A stretch of 9,264 nucleotides of DNA from Patescibacteria group bacterium (GCA_018823385.1 JAHJIK010000044.1:1-9264); one strand, 5' to 3'. Counted from the stretch's first letter, positions 1 to 5,134 are shown. The notes: generated by a model not told the origin, from the sequence alone. Program-made: numbers and translations.

Positions 1-64
1 GCAGGAATCGAACCTGCATTGCATCCTCCGCAAGGATGTGTCCTATCCATTGAACGACAAAGGC
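1..64 (-). tRNA. tRNA-Arg(GCG), partial at window edge
   Basis: Read on the minus strand, the 5' acceptor strand GCCTTTG (58-64) is followed by D-stem GTTC/GGAC, anticodon stem CATCC/GGATG with loop TTGCGGA, a 4-nt variable loop and T-arm GCAGG-TTCGATT-CCTGC. The 3' acceptor strand and CCA lie beyond base 1. The anticodon GCG (29-31) reads CGC and CGU. The D-loop AATGGATA carries the A20 expected of arginine tRNAs, and C35 is present. Most bacteria decode this box with an ACG (inosine) tRNA, so G34 is notable. Confidence 0.9.
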
Positions 65-74
65 GTTGTTGATG

Positions 75-103
75 ACAATACCGCCCTCGACCACTATCTG
101 CAA
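75..103 (-). promoter_or_regulatory. Promoter of tRNA-Arg(GCG)
   Basis: On the minus strand TTGCAG (98-103) and TATTGT (75-80) are separated by exactly 17 bp, and the -10 ends 10 nt before the tRNA 5' end. This is a regular sigma70-type arrangement. It is read from sequence only. Confidence 0.6.
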
Positions 104-109
104 GCAAAC

Positions 110-583
110 CTAGAGCCCTACAATCTCAATGAATCGATCCATTACAGACTGATGATGATTTCCTTCCTCAAGATGCTGCGAAATGTATTCGTATACATCA
201 TCAGGATCAGGACCTGTTATTGGAATGAGAAGGTGAGGGGCCAGGAGGTGATTTGTCTTGATCGAGAGTGCTGGTGGTGTGGCTGGGTCAATATATTCAA
301 GAATCGAGAAGTGAAGCATCGAATCATATGAATAGAGATTGTCATCGATAGTGAGGCCAAGGTCGGTAACGGCAAACCGGTGAATACGCGGACGCTTCAT
401 AGCCTGAAGTGCAAGCGTTACCGCAGCAGCTGCAATTACCAGTGAGAGGATGATGTTGCTAAAGAGAATGCCTGCAACAATACCGGCAACTGCAATAATG
501 CCAAGTGCCCAATACCAATCAGAACTGCGCACCTCAGGTCCGAAGTTTTTGCCTTGCCACTCGAATATTGTATTGCCACCCAT
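110..583 (-). CDS. Two-helix membrane protein with C-terminal cytoplasmic domain, function unknown
   Basis: The protein has 157 residues. A short N-terminal stretch containing FEWQGKNFGPE is followed by two hydrophobic helices (about 25-42 and 44-61) separated only by FSN, i.e. a tight hairpin. The basic residues right after helix 2 (MKRPRIHRF) suggest that the roughly 95-residue C-terminal domain is cytoplasmic. That domain looks like an alternating beta structure ending in a helix (about 127-153), which recalls the two-helix plus PH-like layout of YcxB-type proteins; this is a fold guess only. I recognise the type as a conserved Parcubacteria hypothetical protein but cannot name a function. 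The ATG at 583 is chosen because TGCTATTAT lies 9 nt upstream and no other start fits. It diverges from the dipeptidase gene and ends in TAG. Confidence 0.8.
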   Translation of the reverse strand: MGGNTIFEWQGKNFGPEVRSSDWYWALGIIAVAGIVAGILFSNIILSLVIAAAAVTLALQAMKRPRIHRFAVTDLGLTIDDNLYSYDSMLHFSILEYIDPATPPALSIKTNHLLAPHLLIPITGPDPDDVYEYISQHLEEGNHHQSVMDRFIEIVGL

Positions 584-592
584 AGTGTTGAA

Positions 593-629
593 ATAATAGC
601 ATCAACTTATCAATGAAATATGCTACGTT
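593..629. promoter_or_regulatory. Divergent extended -10 promoters (membrane protein / dipeptidase)
   Basis: On the minus strand TGCTATTAT (593-601) ends 9 nt before the ATG at 583. On the plus strand TGCTACGTT (621-629) ends 7 nt before the ATG at 637. Both match TGN-TANNNT extended -10 elements and neither has a good -35. A small GTTGA/TCAAC inverted repeat flanks the minus-strand -10. Confidence 0.5.
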
Positions 630-636
630 CATAGCA

Positions 637-1395
637 ATGGAGGACTACGCAGCAAAACCTATTCCTAACTTGGATGCGCTTCGCGAATTAAAGAAGCAAT
701 ATCGCACGTGGGAAATCGACATCTCCTCATCTGAAAATACAGAAGCGCTTGTTGATATACGGTCACTTGGTATCGCTGGAACCAATCATTACTTCTCTCC
801 AACCAACCCGCCGTATCACCAACATATCCCCGGCTCTATTGAAGAGCTGCTTGTACGCGAAGGCGTTGGAGCAAAGCTGGTCGAGATAAACAAAGGGTTG
901 AAAGGGAAGGGACTGGAACTCTTTGTGTTTGATGCGCTTCGACCGCTCGCAATCCAAAACTATTTCCATGACGAGTGGTTCCCTGAAAAACTCCGTACTC
1001 TGTATCCGGAATGGAGTGAAGAGAAAATTCAGGAAGAAGTGAATCAGTACTGGGCAAAAGGTTCGGATGCTGGAATAGATCCGTTATCACCACCGCCACA
1101 CACCACAGGTGCAGCGCTCGACCTCACCTTGAAGAGGATTGGGGGAGAGCCCTTGTGGATGGGCACTATCTTTGATGATGTAACAAAAGAGGCGCACACC
1201 GACTTACTTGAAAAAGACACAGAAGAATTTTCATTCACCGAACAAGAGGCTCGAGCAAACAGACGCCTCCTCTATTGGACTATGAAACAAGCAGGGTTTG
1301 AGAATAACCCCACTGAGTGGTGGCACTTTTCATATGGTGATCAAATGTGGGGAACATTCAGAAGTGAACCTGCGCGGTACTCAATCCCTAATTAG
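637..1395 (+). CDS. VanX-type D-alanyl-D-alanine dipeptidase (peptidase M15D)
   Basis: This is a zinc dipeptidase of the VanX/DdpX family, which hydrolyses D-Ala-D-Ala. Numbered from the longer start at 613, the signatures are FDALRP (R110, equivalent to the transition-state arginine of VanX), HTTGAALD (H163 and D170, zinc ligands) and EWWH (E235 catalytic base, H238 third zinc ligand). All catalytic residues are intact. No signal peptide is seen, so it is probably cytoplasmic and may recycle or scavenge cell-wall dipeptides. The protein is 252 residues, against about 200 for VanX; the surplus is largely N-terminal. I prefer ATG 637 because an extended -10 TGCTACGTT ends 7 nt before it; ATG 613, eight codons upstream, is the alternative. 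No vanH or vanA partner is nearby, so glycopeptide resistance is not implied. It converges with the next gene, overlapping it by 8 bp. Confidence 0.9.
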   Translation: MEDYAAKPIPNLDALRELKKQYRTWEIDISSSENTEALVDIRSLGIAGTNHYFSPTNPPYHQHIPGSIEELLVREGVGAKLVEINKGLKGKGLELFVFDALRPLAIQNYFHDEWFPEKLRTLYPEWSEEKIQEEVNQYWAKGSDAGIDPLSPPPHTTGAALDLTLKRIGGEPLWMGTIFDDVTKEAHTDLLEKDTEEFSFTEQEARANRRLLYWTMKQAGFENNPTEWWHFSYGDQMWGTFRSEPARYSIPN

Positions 1396-1555
1396 CAATC
1401 GATGCAATTGAGGTGTCAGCACCAGCGAAATATACGGTTGCGAAGATAACCGTGATGCCAAGAACGATAATAAGCCACTGCTCTCGATGAGATACGTTCG
1501 TGAAGGGAATAAAGGGAGTTCGCTTGAATGAAGCGGTCTTCTTTTTCTTTGTCAT
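1388..1555 (-). CDS. Small single-helix membrane protein, unknown
   Basis: The protein has 55 residues: a basic N-terminus (MTKKKKTASFKR), a Pro/Phe-rich stretch, one hydrophobic helix at about 27-44 (WLIIVLGITVIFATVYFA) and a short polar tail. The charge pattern predicts N-terminus inside. The frame stays open upstream to 1642, but that extension runs into the tRNA-Ser terminator hairpin. The ATG at 1555 is supported by an extended -10 TGGTAGGCT (1563-1571) ending 7 nt before it. Its stop TAG falls in the palindrome CTAATTAG shared with the stop of the dipeptidase gene. I do not recognise the family. Because it is so short, the evidence that it is a gene is the promoter match, the helix and the tight fit to its neighbour. 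Confidence 0.6.
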   Translation of the reverse strand: MTKKKKTASFKRTPFIPFTNVSHREQWLIIVLGITVIFATVYFAGADTSIASIAN

Positions 1556-1562
1556 ACGTTTG

Positions 1563-1571
1563 AGCCTACCA
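1563..1571 (-). promoter_or_regulatory. Extended -10 of the 55-residue membrane protein gene
   Basis: On the minus strand TGGTAGGCT is followed by 7 nt and then ATG, the same spacing as at mscL. There is no recognisable -35 and no Shine-Dalgarno sequence, so the transcript would be leaderless. Confidence 0.45.
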
Positions 1572-1611
1572 TGCAATTTGAGGTCGGTGAGCGTAATGCA
1601 CAAAGAGGTTT

Positions 1612-1658
1612 GAATAAAATAAAAGACCACCTGCGTATGCAAGCGGTCATTTATTTCA
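1612..1658. terminator. A/T-flanked hairpin, probable terminator of tRNA-Ser
   Basis: GACCACCTGC (1625-1634) and GCAAGCGGTC (1639-1648) pair at 8 of 10 positions around a GTAT loop. A-rich sequence lies on the left and T-rich on the right, which can extend the stem. On the minus strand the stem is followed by TTTTATTTTATT, giving a rho-independent terminator downstream of tRNA-Ser. No plus-strand gene obviously needs it. Confidence 0.65.
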
Positions 1659-1664
1659 TTACCT

Positions 1665-1754
1665 TGGCGGAGGGGGTGGGATTCGAACCCACGGTCCCGT
1701 TTCCGAGACTTCAGTTTTCAAGACTGACGCATTCGACCACTCTGCCACCCCTCC
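1665..1754 (-). tRNA. tRNA-Ser(TGA)
   Basis: A class II tRNA: acceptor GGAGGGG/CCCCTCC, D-arm, anticodon stem TCAGT/ACTGA with loop CTTGAAA (anticodon TGA at 1718-1720, reads UCA), a long variable arm (GTCTCGGAAACGGGAC) typical of serine tRNAs, T-arm GTGGG-TTCGAAT-CCCAC, discriminator G and an encoded CCA (1665-1667). Confidence 0.97.
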
Positions 1755-1763
1755 TGTCCTTAT

Positions 1764-1792
1764 GTAATACACCGAAAGAATAATCTCGGCAA
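1764..1792 (-). promoter_or_regulatory. Promoter of tRNA-Ser
   Basis: On the minus strand TTGCCG (1787-1792) and TATTAC (1764-1769) have a 17-bp spacer, and the -10 ends 9 nt before the tRNA. It runs back-to-back with the ruvX promoter. Confidence 0.5.
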
Positions 1793-1794
1793 TT

Positions 1795-1803
1795 TGTTAA
1801 GAT
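1795..1803 (+). promoter_or_regulatory. Extended -10 of ruvX
   Basis: TGTTAAGAT ends 6 nt before the ATG at 1810, predicting a leaderless transcript. The intervening GGGGGT is G-rich but lies too close to the ATG to be a normally spaced Shine-Dalgarno sequence. Confidence 0.5.
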
Positions 1804-1809
1804 GGGGGT

Positions 1810-2202
1810 ATGCGATATCTAGGAATTGATTTTGGGACCAAACGGGTAGGGTTAGCGCTGTCTGATGAGGCGGGCGCTATGGGTTTTCCACACAGTATTG
1901 TGCCAAATGACTCCCGTTTACTGGATGAATTGACCGCTCTCATTGAACGCGAGAAGGTGGGCGGGATTGTCATGGGGGAGTCTCGCAACTCAAATGGGGA
2001 TGATAACGCGGTCATGAAGCCTGCACGAGAACTGGCAAAAGATCTCGAGGCCGCAACGGGACTTCCTGTACACTTTGAGTTCGAGGCGTTCACCACTCAG
2101 GAAGCGAGCCGCGACTTTGAGGGTGAACGAAGGACAGGGAAGTTCCTTGTCGATGCTTCTGCCGCCGCCATTATCCTTACCAGCTATCTATCACATAACT
2201 AA
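1810..2202 (+). CDS. ruvX: RuvX/YqgF-family putative pre-16S rRNA nuclease / Holliday junction resolvase
   Basis: The RuvC-like ribonuclease H fold protein has 130 residues, close to the family norm of about 135-140. In YqgF the activity is assigned to maturation of the 16S rRNA 5' end, with an older proposal of Holliday junction resolution. The N-terminal strand GIDFGTKRVGLALS carries the first acidic residue (D7) and the C-terminal VDASAAAIIL carries D115. The middle motif, usually DERLST, reads FEAFTT here: E92 is kept, but the preceding Asp is Phe and the Arg is Ala. The usual GLP turn is GES (56-58). These changes look like a lineage variant, since the three main acidic positions remain. 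The tRNA-binding protein gene follows after 7 bp, so the two are probably one transcript. Confidence 0.88.
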   Translation: MRYLGIDFGTKRVGLALSDEAGAMGFPHSIVPNDSRLLDELTALIEREKVGGIVMGESRNSNGDDNAVMKPARELAKDLEAATGLPVHFEFEAFTTQEASRDFEGERRTGKFLVDASAAAIILTSYLSHN

Positions 2203-2209
2203 CACCGAC

Positions 2210-2539
2210 ATGATTTCAATAGACGAGTTTTCAAAAATAGAAGTGAGTGTTGGTACCGTTAAGACGGCGGAGAAAGTTCCTGAGACCGACAAGCTGCTTC
2301 GTCTCACCGTGGATTTTGGTGAGGAAGCAGGACCGAGACAAATTGTGTCTGGTATCAGCATGTATGTCCCTGAACCAGAATGGTTGATTGGAAAACAGTT
2401 GGCATTTGTAACAAACCTTGAGCCAAGAACAATCAAAGGGGTTGAATCAAATGGAATGTTGTTTGCGGTGGGGAACGGAGACACCTTCGCGTTCCTTACT
2501 CCTCACAAGGAAGTTCCTCCCGGAACAAAAGCACACTAG
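2210..2539 (+). CDS. Standalone tRNA-binding OB-fold protein (Trbp111 / MetRS C-terminal domain type)
   Basis: This 109-residue protein is a single EMAPII-like OB-fold domain. It matches the C-terminal dimerisation and tRNA-binding module of bacterial methionyl-tRNA synthetase and free-standing Trbp111/CsaA proteins. Visible family motifs are the start ISIDEFSKIEVSVGTVKTAE, VPETDKLLRLTVDFG, RQIVSGI (44-50), and NLEPRTIKGVESNGML (69-84). There is no catalytic domain in the frame. It may act in trans with a MetRS encoded elsewhere; automated annotation often calls such proteins MetRS subunit beta. The open frame extends upstream inside ruvX, but ATG 2210, just after the ruvX stop, begins exactly at the family N-terminus. 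No Shine-Dalgarno sequence or -10 fits, so it is probably co-transcribed with ruvX. Confidence 0.9.
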   Translation: MISIDEFSKIEVSVGTVKTAEKVPETDKLLRLTVDFGEEAGPRQIVSGISMYVPEPEWLIGKQLAFVTNLEPRTIKGVESNGMLFAVGNGDTFAFLTPHKEVPPGTKAH

Positions 2540-2543
2540 TGCA

Positions 2544-2572
2544 TTGACCACATGCAGTACACTCGTTAGTGT
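2544..2572 (+). promoter_or_regulatory. Promoter of tRNA-Arg(TCT) with overlapping inverted repeat
   Basis: TTGACC (2544-2549), a 17-bp spacer and TAGTGT (2567-2572) place the start near the tRNA 5' end at 2579. A perfect inverted repeat, GTACACT-CGTT-AGTGTAC (2557-2574), covers the spacer and the whole -10. It has no T-tract, so it is a poor terminator for the gene to its left. Confidence 0.6.
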
Positions 2573-2578
2573 ACGTAT

Positions 2579-2650
2579 GCCCCTATAGCTTAATGGATAA
2601 AGCAGGAGACTTCTAAGCTCTTGATCTAGGTTCGATTCCTGGTGGGGGCA
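2579..2650 (+). tRNA. tRNA-Arg(TCT)
   Basis: Acceptor GCCCCTA/TGGGGGC (one G-T pair), D-stem GCTT/AAGC, anticodon loop CTTCTAA (anticodon TCT at 2612-2614, reads AGA), T-arm CTAGG-TTCGATT-CCTGG, discriminator A. A20 and C35 fit arginine identity. The anticodon stem GGAGA/GCTCT has an A31-G39 mismatch next to the loop and a G27-T43 wobble, weaker than usual. CCA is not encoded. Confidence 0.92.
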
Positions 2651-2661
2651 CAGAATATAAC

Positions 2662-2695
2662 GTACAAAGGCCGAGCGTTTGCTCGGCCTTTGTAC
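2662..2695. terminator. Perfect bidirectional hairpin between convergent tRNAs
   Basis: A perfect 15-bp inverted repeat, GTACAAAGGCCGAGC / GCTCGGCCTTTGTAC, with a GTTT loop lies between tRNA-Arg (plus) and tRNA-Val (minus). The outer AAAGG/CCTTT gives a short U-run inside the 3' arm in both directions, so it can end both transcripts, although no long T-tail follows. Confidence 0.8.
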
Positions 2696-2702
2696 TGAAG
2701 GG

Positions 2703-2775
2703 TGGGCGATAGAGGACTCGAACCTCTGACCATCCCGGTGTAAACGGGGCGCTCTACCAACTGAGCTAATCGCCC
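2703..2775 (-). tRNA. tRNA-Val(TAC)
   Basis: Acceptor GGGCGAT/ATCGCCC, D-arm GCTC-AGTTGGTA-GAGC, anticodon loop TTTACAC (anticodon TAC at 2740-2742, reads GUA), variable loop TGGTC, T-arm AGAGG-TTCGAGT-CCTCT, discriminator A. The first pair of the anticodon stem is a C27-A43 mismatch. CCA is not encoded (the next bases are CCC). Confidence 0.95.
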
Positions 2776-2784
2776 TTCGTACGG

Positions 2785-2813
2785 AGAATACCGCACTTTT
2801 GAAACTTTTTGAA
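2785..2813 (-). promoter_or_regulatory. Promoter of tRNA-Val
   Basis: On the minus strand TTCAAA (2808-2813) and TATTCT (2785-2790) are 17 bp apart, and the -10 ends 9 nt before the tRNA. Confidence 0.5.
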
Positions 2814-2849
2814 GTAACCAAGATACGGTATGCTCAGTTCTTATATCAT

Positions 2850-3128
2850 ATGTACGAACGATTAGAAGCAACCATCTCCGGCAGAGTCCAAAAAGTAATG
2901 TTTAGGGACTTCGCACAACGGAAGGCGCATGGCCTAAAACTCACTGGAATAGTGAGGAATAACGAGGATGGAACCGTGAGTATTATCGCTGAAGGGCCAA
3001 AAGAGAACCTGGAACAATACGTCCTCAAGCTCCACCGAGGACCACTACTAGCTAAAGTAGAAGGCGTCGCATATTCCTGGAAACCAGCCACGGGAGAATA
3101 TGCCTCATTCACACTTTCGTATGACTAA
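2850..3128 (+). CDS. acyP: Acylphosphatase
   Basis: At 92 residues it has the full length of the acylphosphatase family (EC 3.6.1.7), which hydrolyses the carboxyl-phosphate bond of acyl phosphates in the cytoplasm. The first signature GRVQKVMFR (11-19) ends in the catalytic phosphate-binding arginine R19; the second, GIVRNNEDGTV (33-43), supplies the catalytic asparagine N37. The remainder follows the beta-alpha-beta-beta-alpha-beta layout. ATG 2850 is chosen because the family begins about ten residues before GRVQ; upstream in-frame sequence is only a non-ATG extension. A possible -10, TATGCT (2829-2834), lies 15 nt upstream, farther than for most genes here, and no Shine-Dalgarno sequence is seen. 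The 3' end overlaps uppS by 8 bp, so the two are translationally linked. Confidence 0.93.
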   Translation: MYERLEATISGRVQKVMFRDFAQRKAHGLKLTGIVRNNEDGTVSIIAEGPKENLEQYVLKLHRGPLLAKVEGVAYSWKPATGEYASFTLSYD

Positions 3129-3801
3129 CGGACCGTACTCCATTGGGGTCATCATGGACGGGAATAGGCGGTGGGCGAAAGAGCAGGGGGTGTCACCGCT
3201 TGAAGGTCGCACAAAAGGACTCGAGACTCTTCGAGAATTGATGGGGTGGTCGAATGCAGCTGGAATCAAAGAGGTGACGATATATGCCTTCTCGACGGAG
3301 AACTGGAAGCGAGCACCAGAAGAAGTGAGTCACCTCATGGGACTTATCGAATATGCATTTGAAAACCAGATGAAAGAGGTAATCGAGAAAGGCGTTAAGA
3401 TTCGCTTCATCGGTGATCGCAGCATGGCTTCTGAAAAGGTACAGAAGGTTATAGAAAAAATAGAGGAGCGGACAAAGGGCGGTACGGCTGGCACCCTCGC
3501 CATCGCTTTTTCATACGGGGGACGCCCAGAAATACTCAATGCAGTGAACACGCTGCTTCGGGAGGGAAAGACAGAAGTGACAGATGCGGATTTCGAAAAC
3601 GCACTATGGACCTCTGGTATGCAAGAACCAGATCTAATTATCCGCACCGGCGGCGAGAAGCGGCTTTCGAACTTTCTCCCATGGCAGAGCGTATACAGTG
3701 AGCTGTTTTTCACGGATACAAAGTGGCCCGCATTCTCAAAAGAGGAGTTTGATTCAATGATTGAAGAATTCCGAGGGCGCGAGCGACGGCGTGGAAAGTA
3801 G
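3121..3801 (+). CDS. uppS: Isoprenyl transferase (undecaprenyl diphosphate synthase family)
   Basis: This cis-prenyltransferase condenses isopentenyl diphosphate onto an allylic diphosphate to make the long-chain lipid carrier for cell-wall and glycan synthesis. The protein has 226 residues. Visible motifs are IMDGNRRWAKEQG (11-23, with the catalytic Asp D13 and the diphosphate-binding Arg), YAFSTENWKR (55-64), IAFSYGGR (128-135) and RTGGEKRLSNFLPWQSVYSE (175-194, the IPP/Mg site). One usual residue is missing: the conserved GHKxG histidine (H43 in E. coli) is Arg here (EGRTKG, R30). ATG 3121 is preferred over the in-frame ATG at 3100 because it starts just before the core domain and forms the ATGACTAA overlap with acyP. 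It ends in TAG, 32 bp before the next gene. Confidence 0.95.
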   Translation: MTNGPYSIGVIMDGNRRWAKEQGVSPLEGRTKGLETLRELMGWSNAAGIKEVTIYAFSTENWKRAPEEVSHLMGLIEYAFENQMKEVIEKGVKIRFIGDRSMASEKVQKVIEKIEERTKGGTAGTLAIAFSYGGRPEILNAVNTLLREGKTEVTDADFENALWTSGMQEPDLIIRTGGEKRLSNFLPWQSVYSELFFTDTKWPAFSKEEFDSMIEEFRGRERRRGK

Positions 3802-3821
3802 CGTAAACACGCACTTCACAG

Positions 3822-3827
3822 TAGGGT
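3822..3827 (+). promoter_or_regulatory. Possible -10 of the pseudouridine synthase gene
   Basis: TAGGGT ends 6 nt before ATG 3834. It lacks a preceding TGN and a clear -35. The following GGGAG would sit 7 nt before the second ATG (3840), so a Shine-Dalgarno reading with that start is the alternative. Confidence 0.35.
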
Positions 3828-3833
3828 GGGAGT

Positions 3834-4574
3834 ATGAACATGCCGATTCTCTTTGAGAACGAAGATATGGTTGCGGTACATAAGCCGAGCGGTGTTATGA
3901 CACACCCTGATGGACGCACCGAAGACGAGACTGCCAGCGACTGGTTCGGTTCTGCATATCCTGAGTCAAAAGACGTGGGGGAAACGCAGCGTCTTCAAGA
4001 CGGAACAGAGATAACCCGTCCGGGCGTGGTGCATCGTCTCGACCGCGACACGAGTGGTGTCCTTATCTTTGCTAAGACCGCCGAGGCACACGAATACCTA
4101 AAGACTGCGTTCCAGGAGCGTCTTGTAAAGAAAACATACCTTGCTGTGACCTATGGAGTGCCAAAAGAACGAAAGGGCACTATCGAATTCTCAATCGGGC
4201 GCTCCCGAAAAGACTTCCGGCTCCGCTCAGCTCAACCAAAGGCTAAAGGACAGCTTCGTGACGCTATCACGCACTACCAAGTACTGGCTGACAATGGAAC
4301 TCACTCGCTCATGAAGGCAATGCCGGAAACGGGGCGAACACACCAGATCCGTGTGCATTTTAAGGCAATACACCACCCAATCGTCTGTGATCCACTCTAT
4401 GCGCCAGGCCGCCCCTGCGACTTTGGCCTTGGCCGTCTCGGGCTTCATGCGTACTCACTATTGCTACCACTGGTTACTGGTGAGGAGGTCGTTATTACGG
4501 CCCCATTGCCTGAGGATTTCAAGAAAGTGGTTGACCAATTCCCAGAAGGAGAGGCACTTATTGCCTCTCTATAA
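3834..4574 (+). CDS. RluA-family RNA pseudouridine synthase
   Basis: The protein has 246 residues and belongs to the RluA/RluD family, which isomerises specific uridines in rRNA or tRNA to pseudouridine. The catalytic aspartate is D70 in GVVHRLDRDTSGVLIF (64-79). Other family motifs are the N-terminal ILFENEDMVAVHKPSGV, VKKTYLAV (98-105), GRTHQIRVH (167-175) and HHPIVCDPLY (180-189). No N-terminal S4 domain is present, so it resembles shorter RluA/RluC-like forms; the target uridine cannot be read from sequence. ATG 3834 has a -10-like TAGGGT 6 nt upstream; ATG 3840 (two codons in) is equally plausible. It ends 23 bp before rplS, whose promoter overlaps its 3' end. Confidence 0.93.
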   Translation: MNMPILFENEDMVAVHKPSGVMTHPDGRTEDETASDWFGSAYPESKDVGETQRLQDGTEITRPGVVHRLDRDTSGVLIFAKTAEAHEYLKTAFQERLVKKTYLAVTYGVPKERKGTIEFSIGRSRKDFRLRSAQPKAKGQLRDAITHYQVLADNGTHSLMKAMPETGRTHQIRVHFKAIHHPIVCDPLYAPGRPCDFGLGRLGLHAYSLLLPLVTGEEVVITAPLPEDFKKVVDQFPEGEALIASL

Positions 4575-4589
4575 GCCCTGTGGTACAGT
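4561..4589 (+). promoter_or_regulatory. Promoter of rplS
   Basis: TTGCCT (4561-4566), a 17-bp spacer and extended -10 TGGTACAGT (4581-4589) end 8 nt before ATG 4598. This gene has both a -35 and an extended -10, fitting a strong promoter. It starts within the last codons of the upstream gene and predicts a leaderless mRNA. Confidence 0.6.
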
Positions 4590-4597
4590 TCGGCAAC

Positions 4598-5122
4598 ATG
4601 GAAAACGTTATTACTCCCGTCAAAACTGACGAGCGCGTAAAGCTTGGTGTTCGACCAGGTGATACCGTTCGCGTGCACCAGAAAATTATGGAGAAGGGCA
4701 AGACCCGTCTACAGGTTTTCGAAGGTCTTGTTATCGCTACCAAACACGGAAGCGAGGCAGGAGCTACATTTACCGTACGTGCCACTCTTTCCGGAATCGG
4801 TGTTGAGAGGATTTTCCCACTCTTTGCCCCTTTCATTGATAAGATCGAGATCGTTCGCCGATCTAAGGTTCGCCGAGCCAAGCTATACTTCATCCGTGAG
4901 AAGGTTGCTCGTGAGGTTCGCCGCCAGCTTCGTAACATGCGCCTCGTAAAGCTTTCAACCGAAGACTTTAAAGAGGAGGAGCCTGTTGTAGAAGAAGTAG
5001 TCGAGGAGGTAGAGGTTGTTGAAACTGAAGCTCCTGCGACTGAAGAAGTGGCAGCTGAAGAGGCACCAGCACCTGAAGTTGCTGAAGAAACTCCTGAAGA
5101 GAAAAAAGAAGAAGCTGCGTAA
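4598..5122 (+). CDS. rplS: 50S ribosomal protein L19 with acidic C-terminal tail
   Basis: Ribosomal protein L19 sits at the subunit interface of the 50S particle. Residues 1-118 are the normal domain: GVRPGDTVRVHQKI (17-30), FEGLVIATKHG (41-51), GIGVERIFPLFAPFI (67-80) and the family signature KVRRAKLYFIR (90-100). Residues about 121-174 form an extension of Glu, Ala, Val and Pro repeats, strongly acidic and probably disordered; typical bacterial L19 ends near residue 115. A GTG six codons upstream (4580) would place the promoter -10 inside the gene, so ATG 4598 is preferred. L19 is often next to rpsP-rimM-trmD; here it stands alone between a pseudouridine synthase and tRNA-Leu and is followed by its own strong terminator. 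Confidence 0.96.
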   Translation: MENVITPVKTDERVKLGVRPGDTVRVHQKIMEKGKTRLQVFEGLVIATKHGSEAGATFTVRATLSGIGVERIFPLFAPFIDKIEIVRRSKVRRAKLYFIREKVAREVRRQLRNMRLVKLSTEDFKEEEPVVEEVVEEVEVVETEAPATEEVAAEEAPAPEVAEETPEEKKEEAA

Positions 5123-5134
5123 GCTAAACGAGAG

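Noticed and set aside
38..331. A 97-residue plus-strand ORF over the start of the window
   Set aside because: It begins inside the tRNA-Arg sequence and runs antisense to the membrane protein gene; the product has no recognisable features.
637..1395. A vancomycin-resistance cluster
   Set aside because: Only a VanX-type enzyme is present, with no vanH, vanA or two-component regulator in the window.
1571..1783. A plus-strand ORF across tRNA-Ser
   Set aside because: It is a translation of the tRNA complement and the terminator, a common artefact.
3100..3120. Earlier ATG for uppS
   Set aside because: It adds seven residues without family support; ATG 3121 gives the compact overlap with acyP.
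4580..4597. GTG start for rplS six codons upstream
   Set aside because: It would put the extended -10 TGGTACAGT inside the coding region, and the L19 family starts at about ATG 4598.
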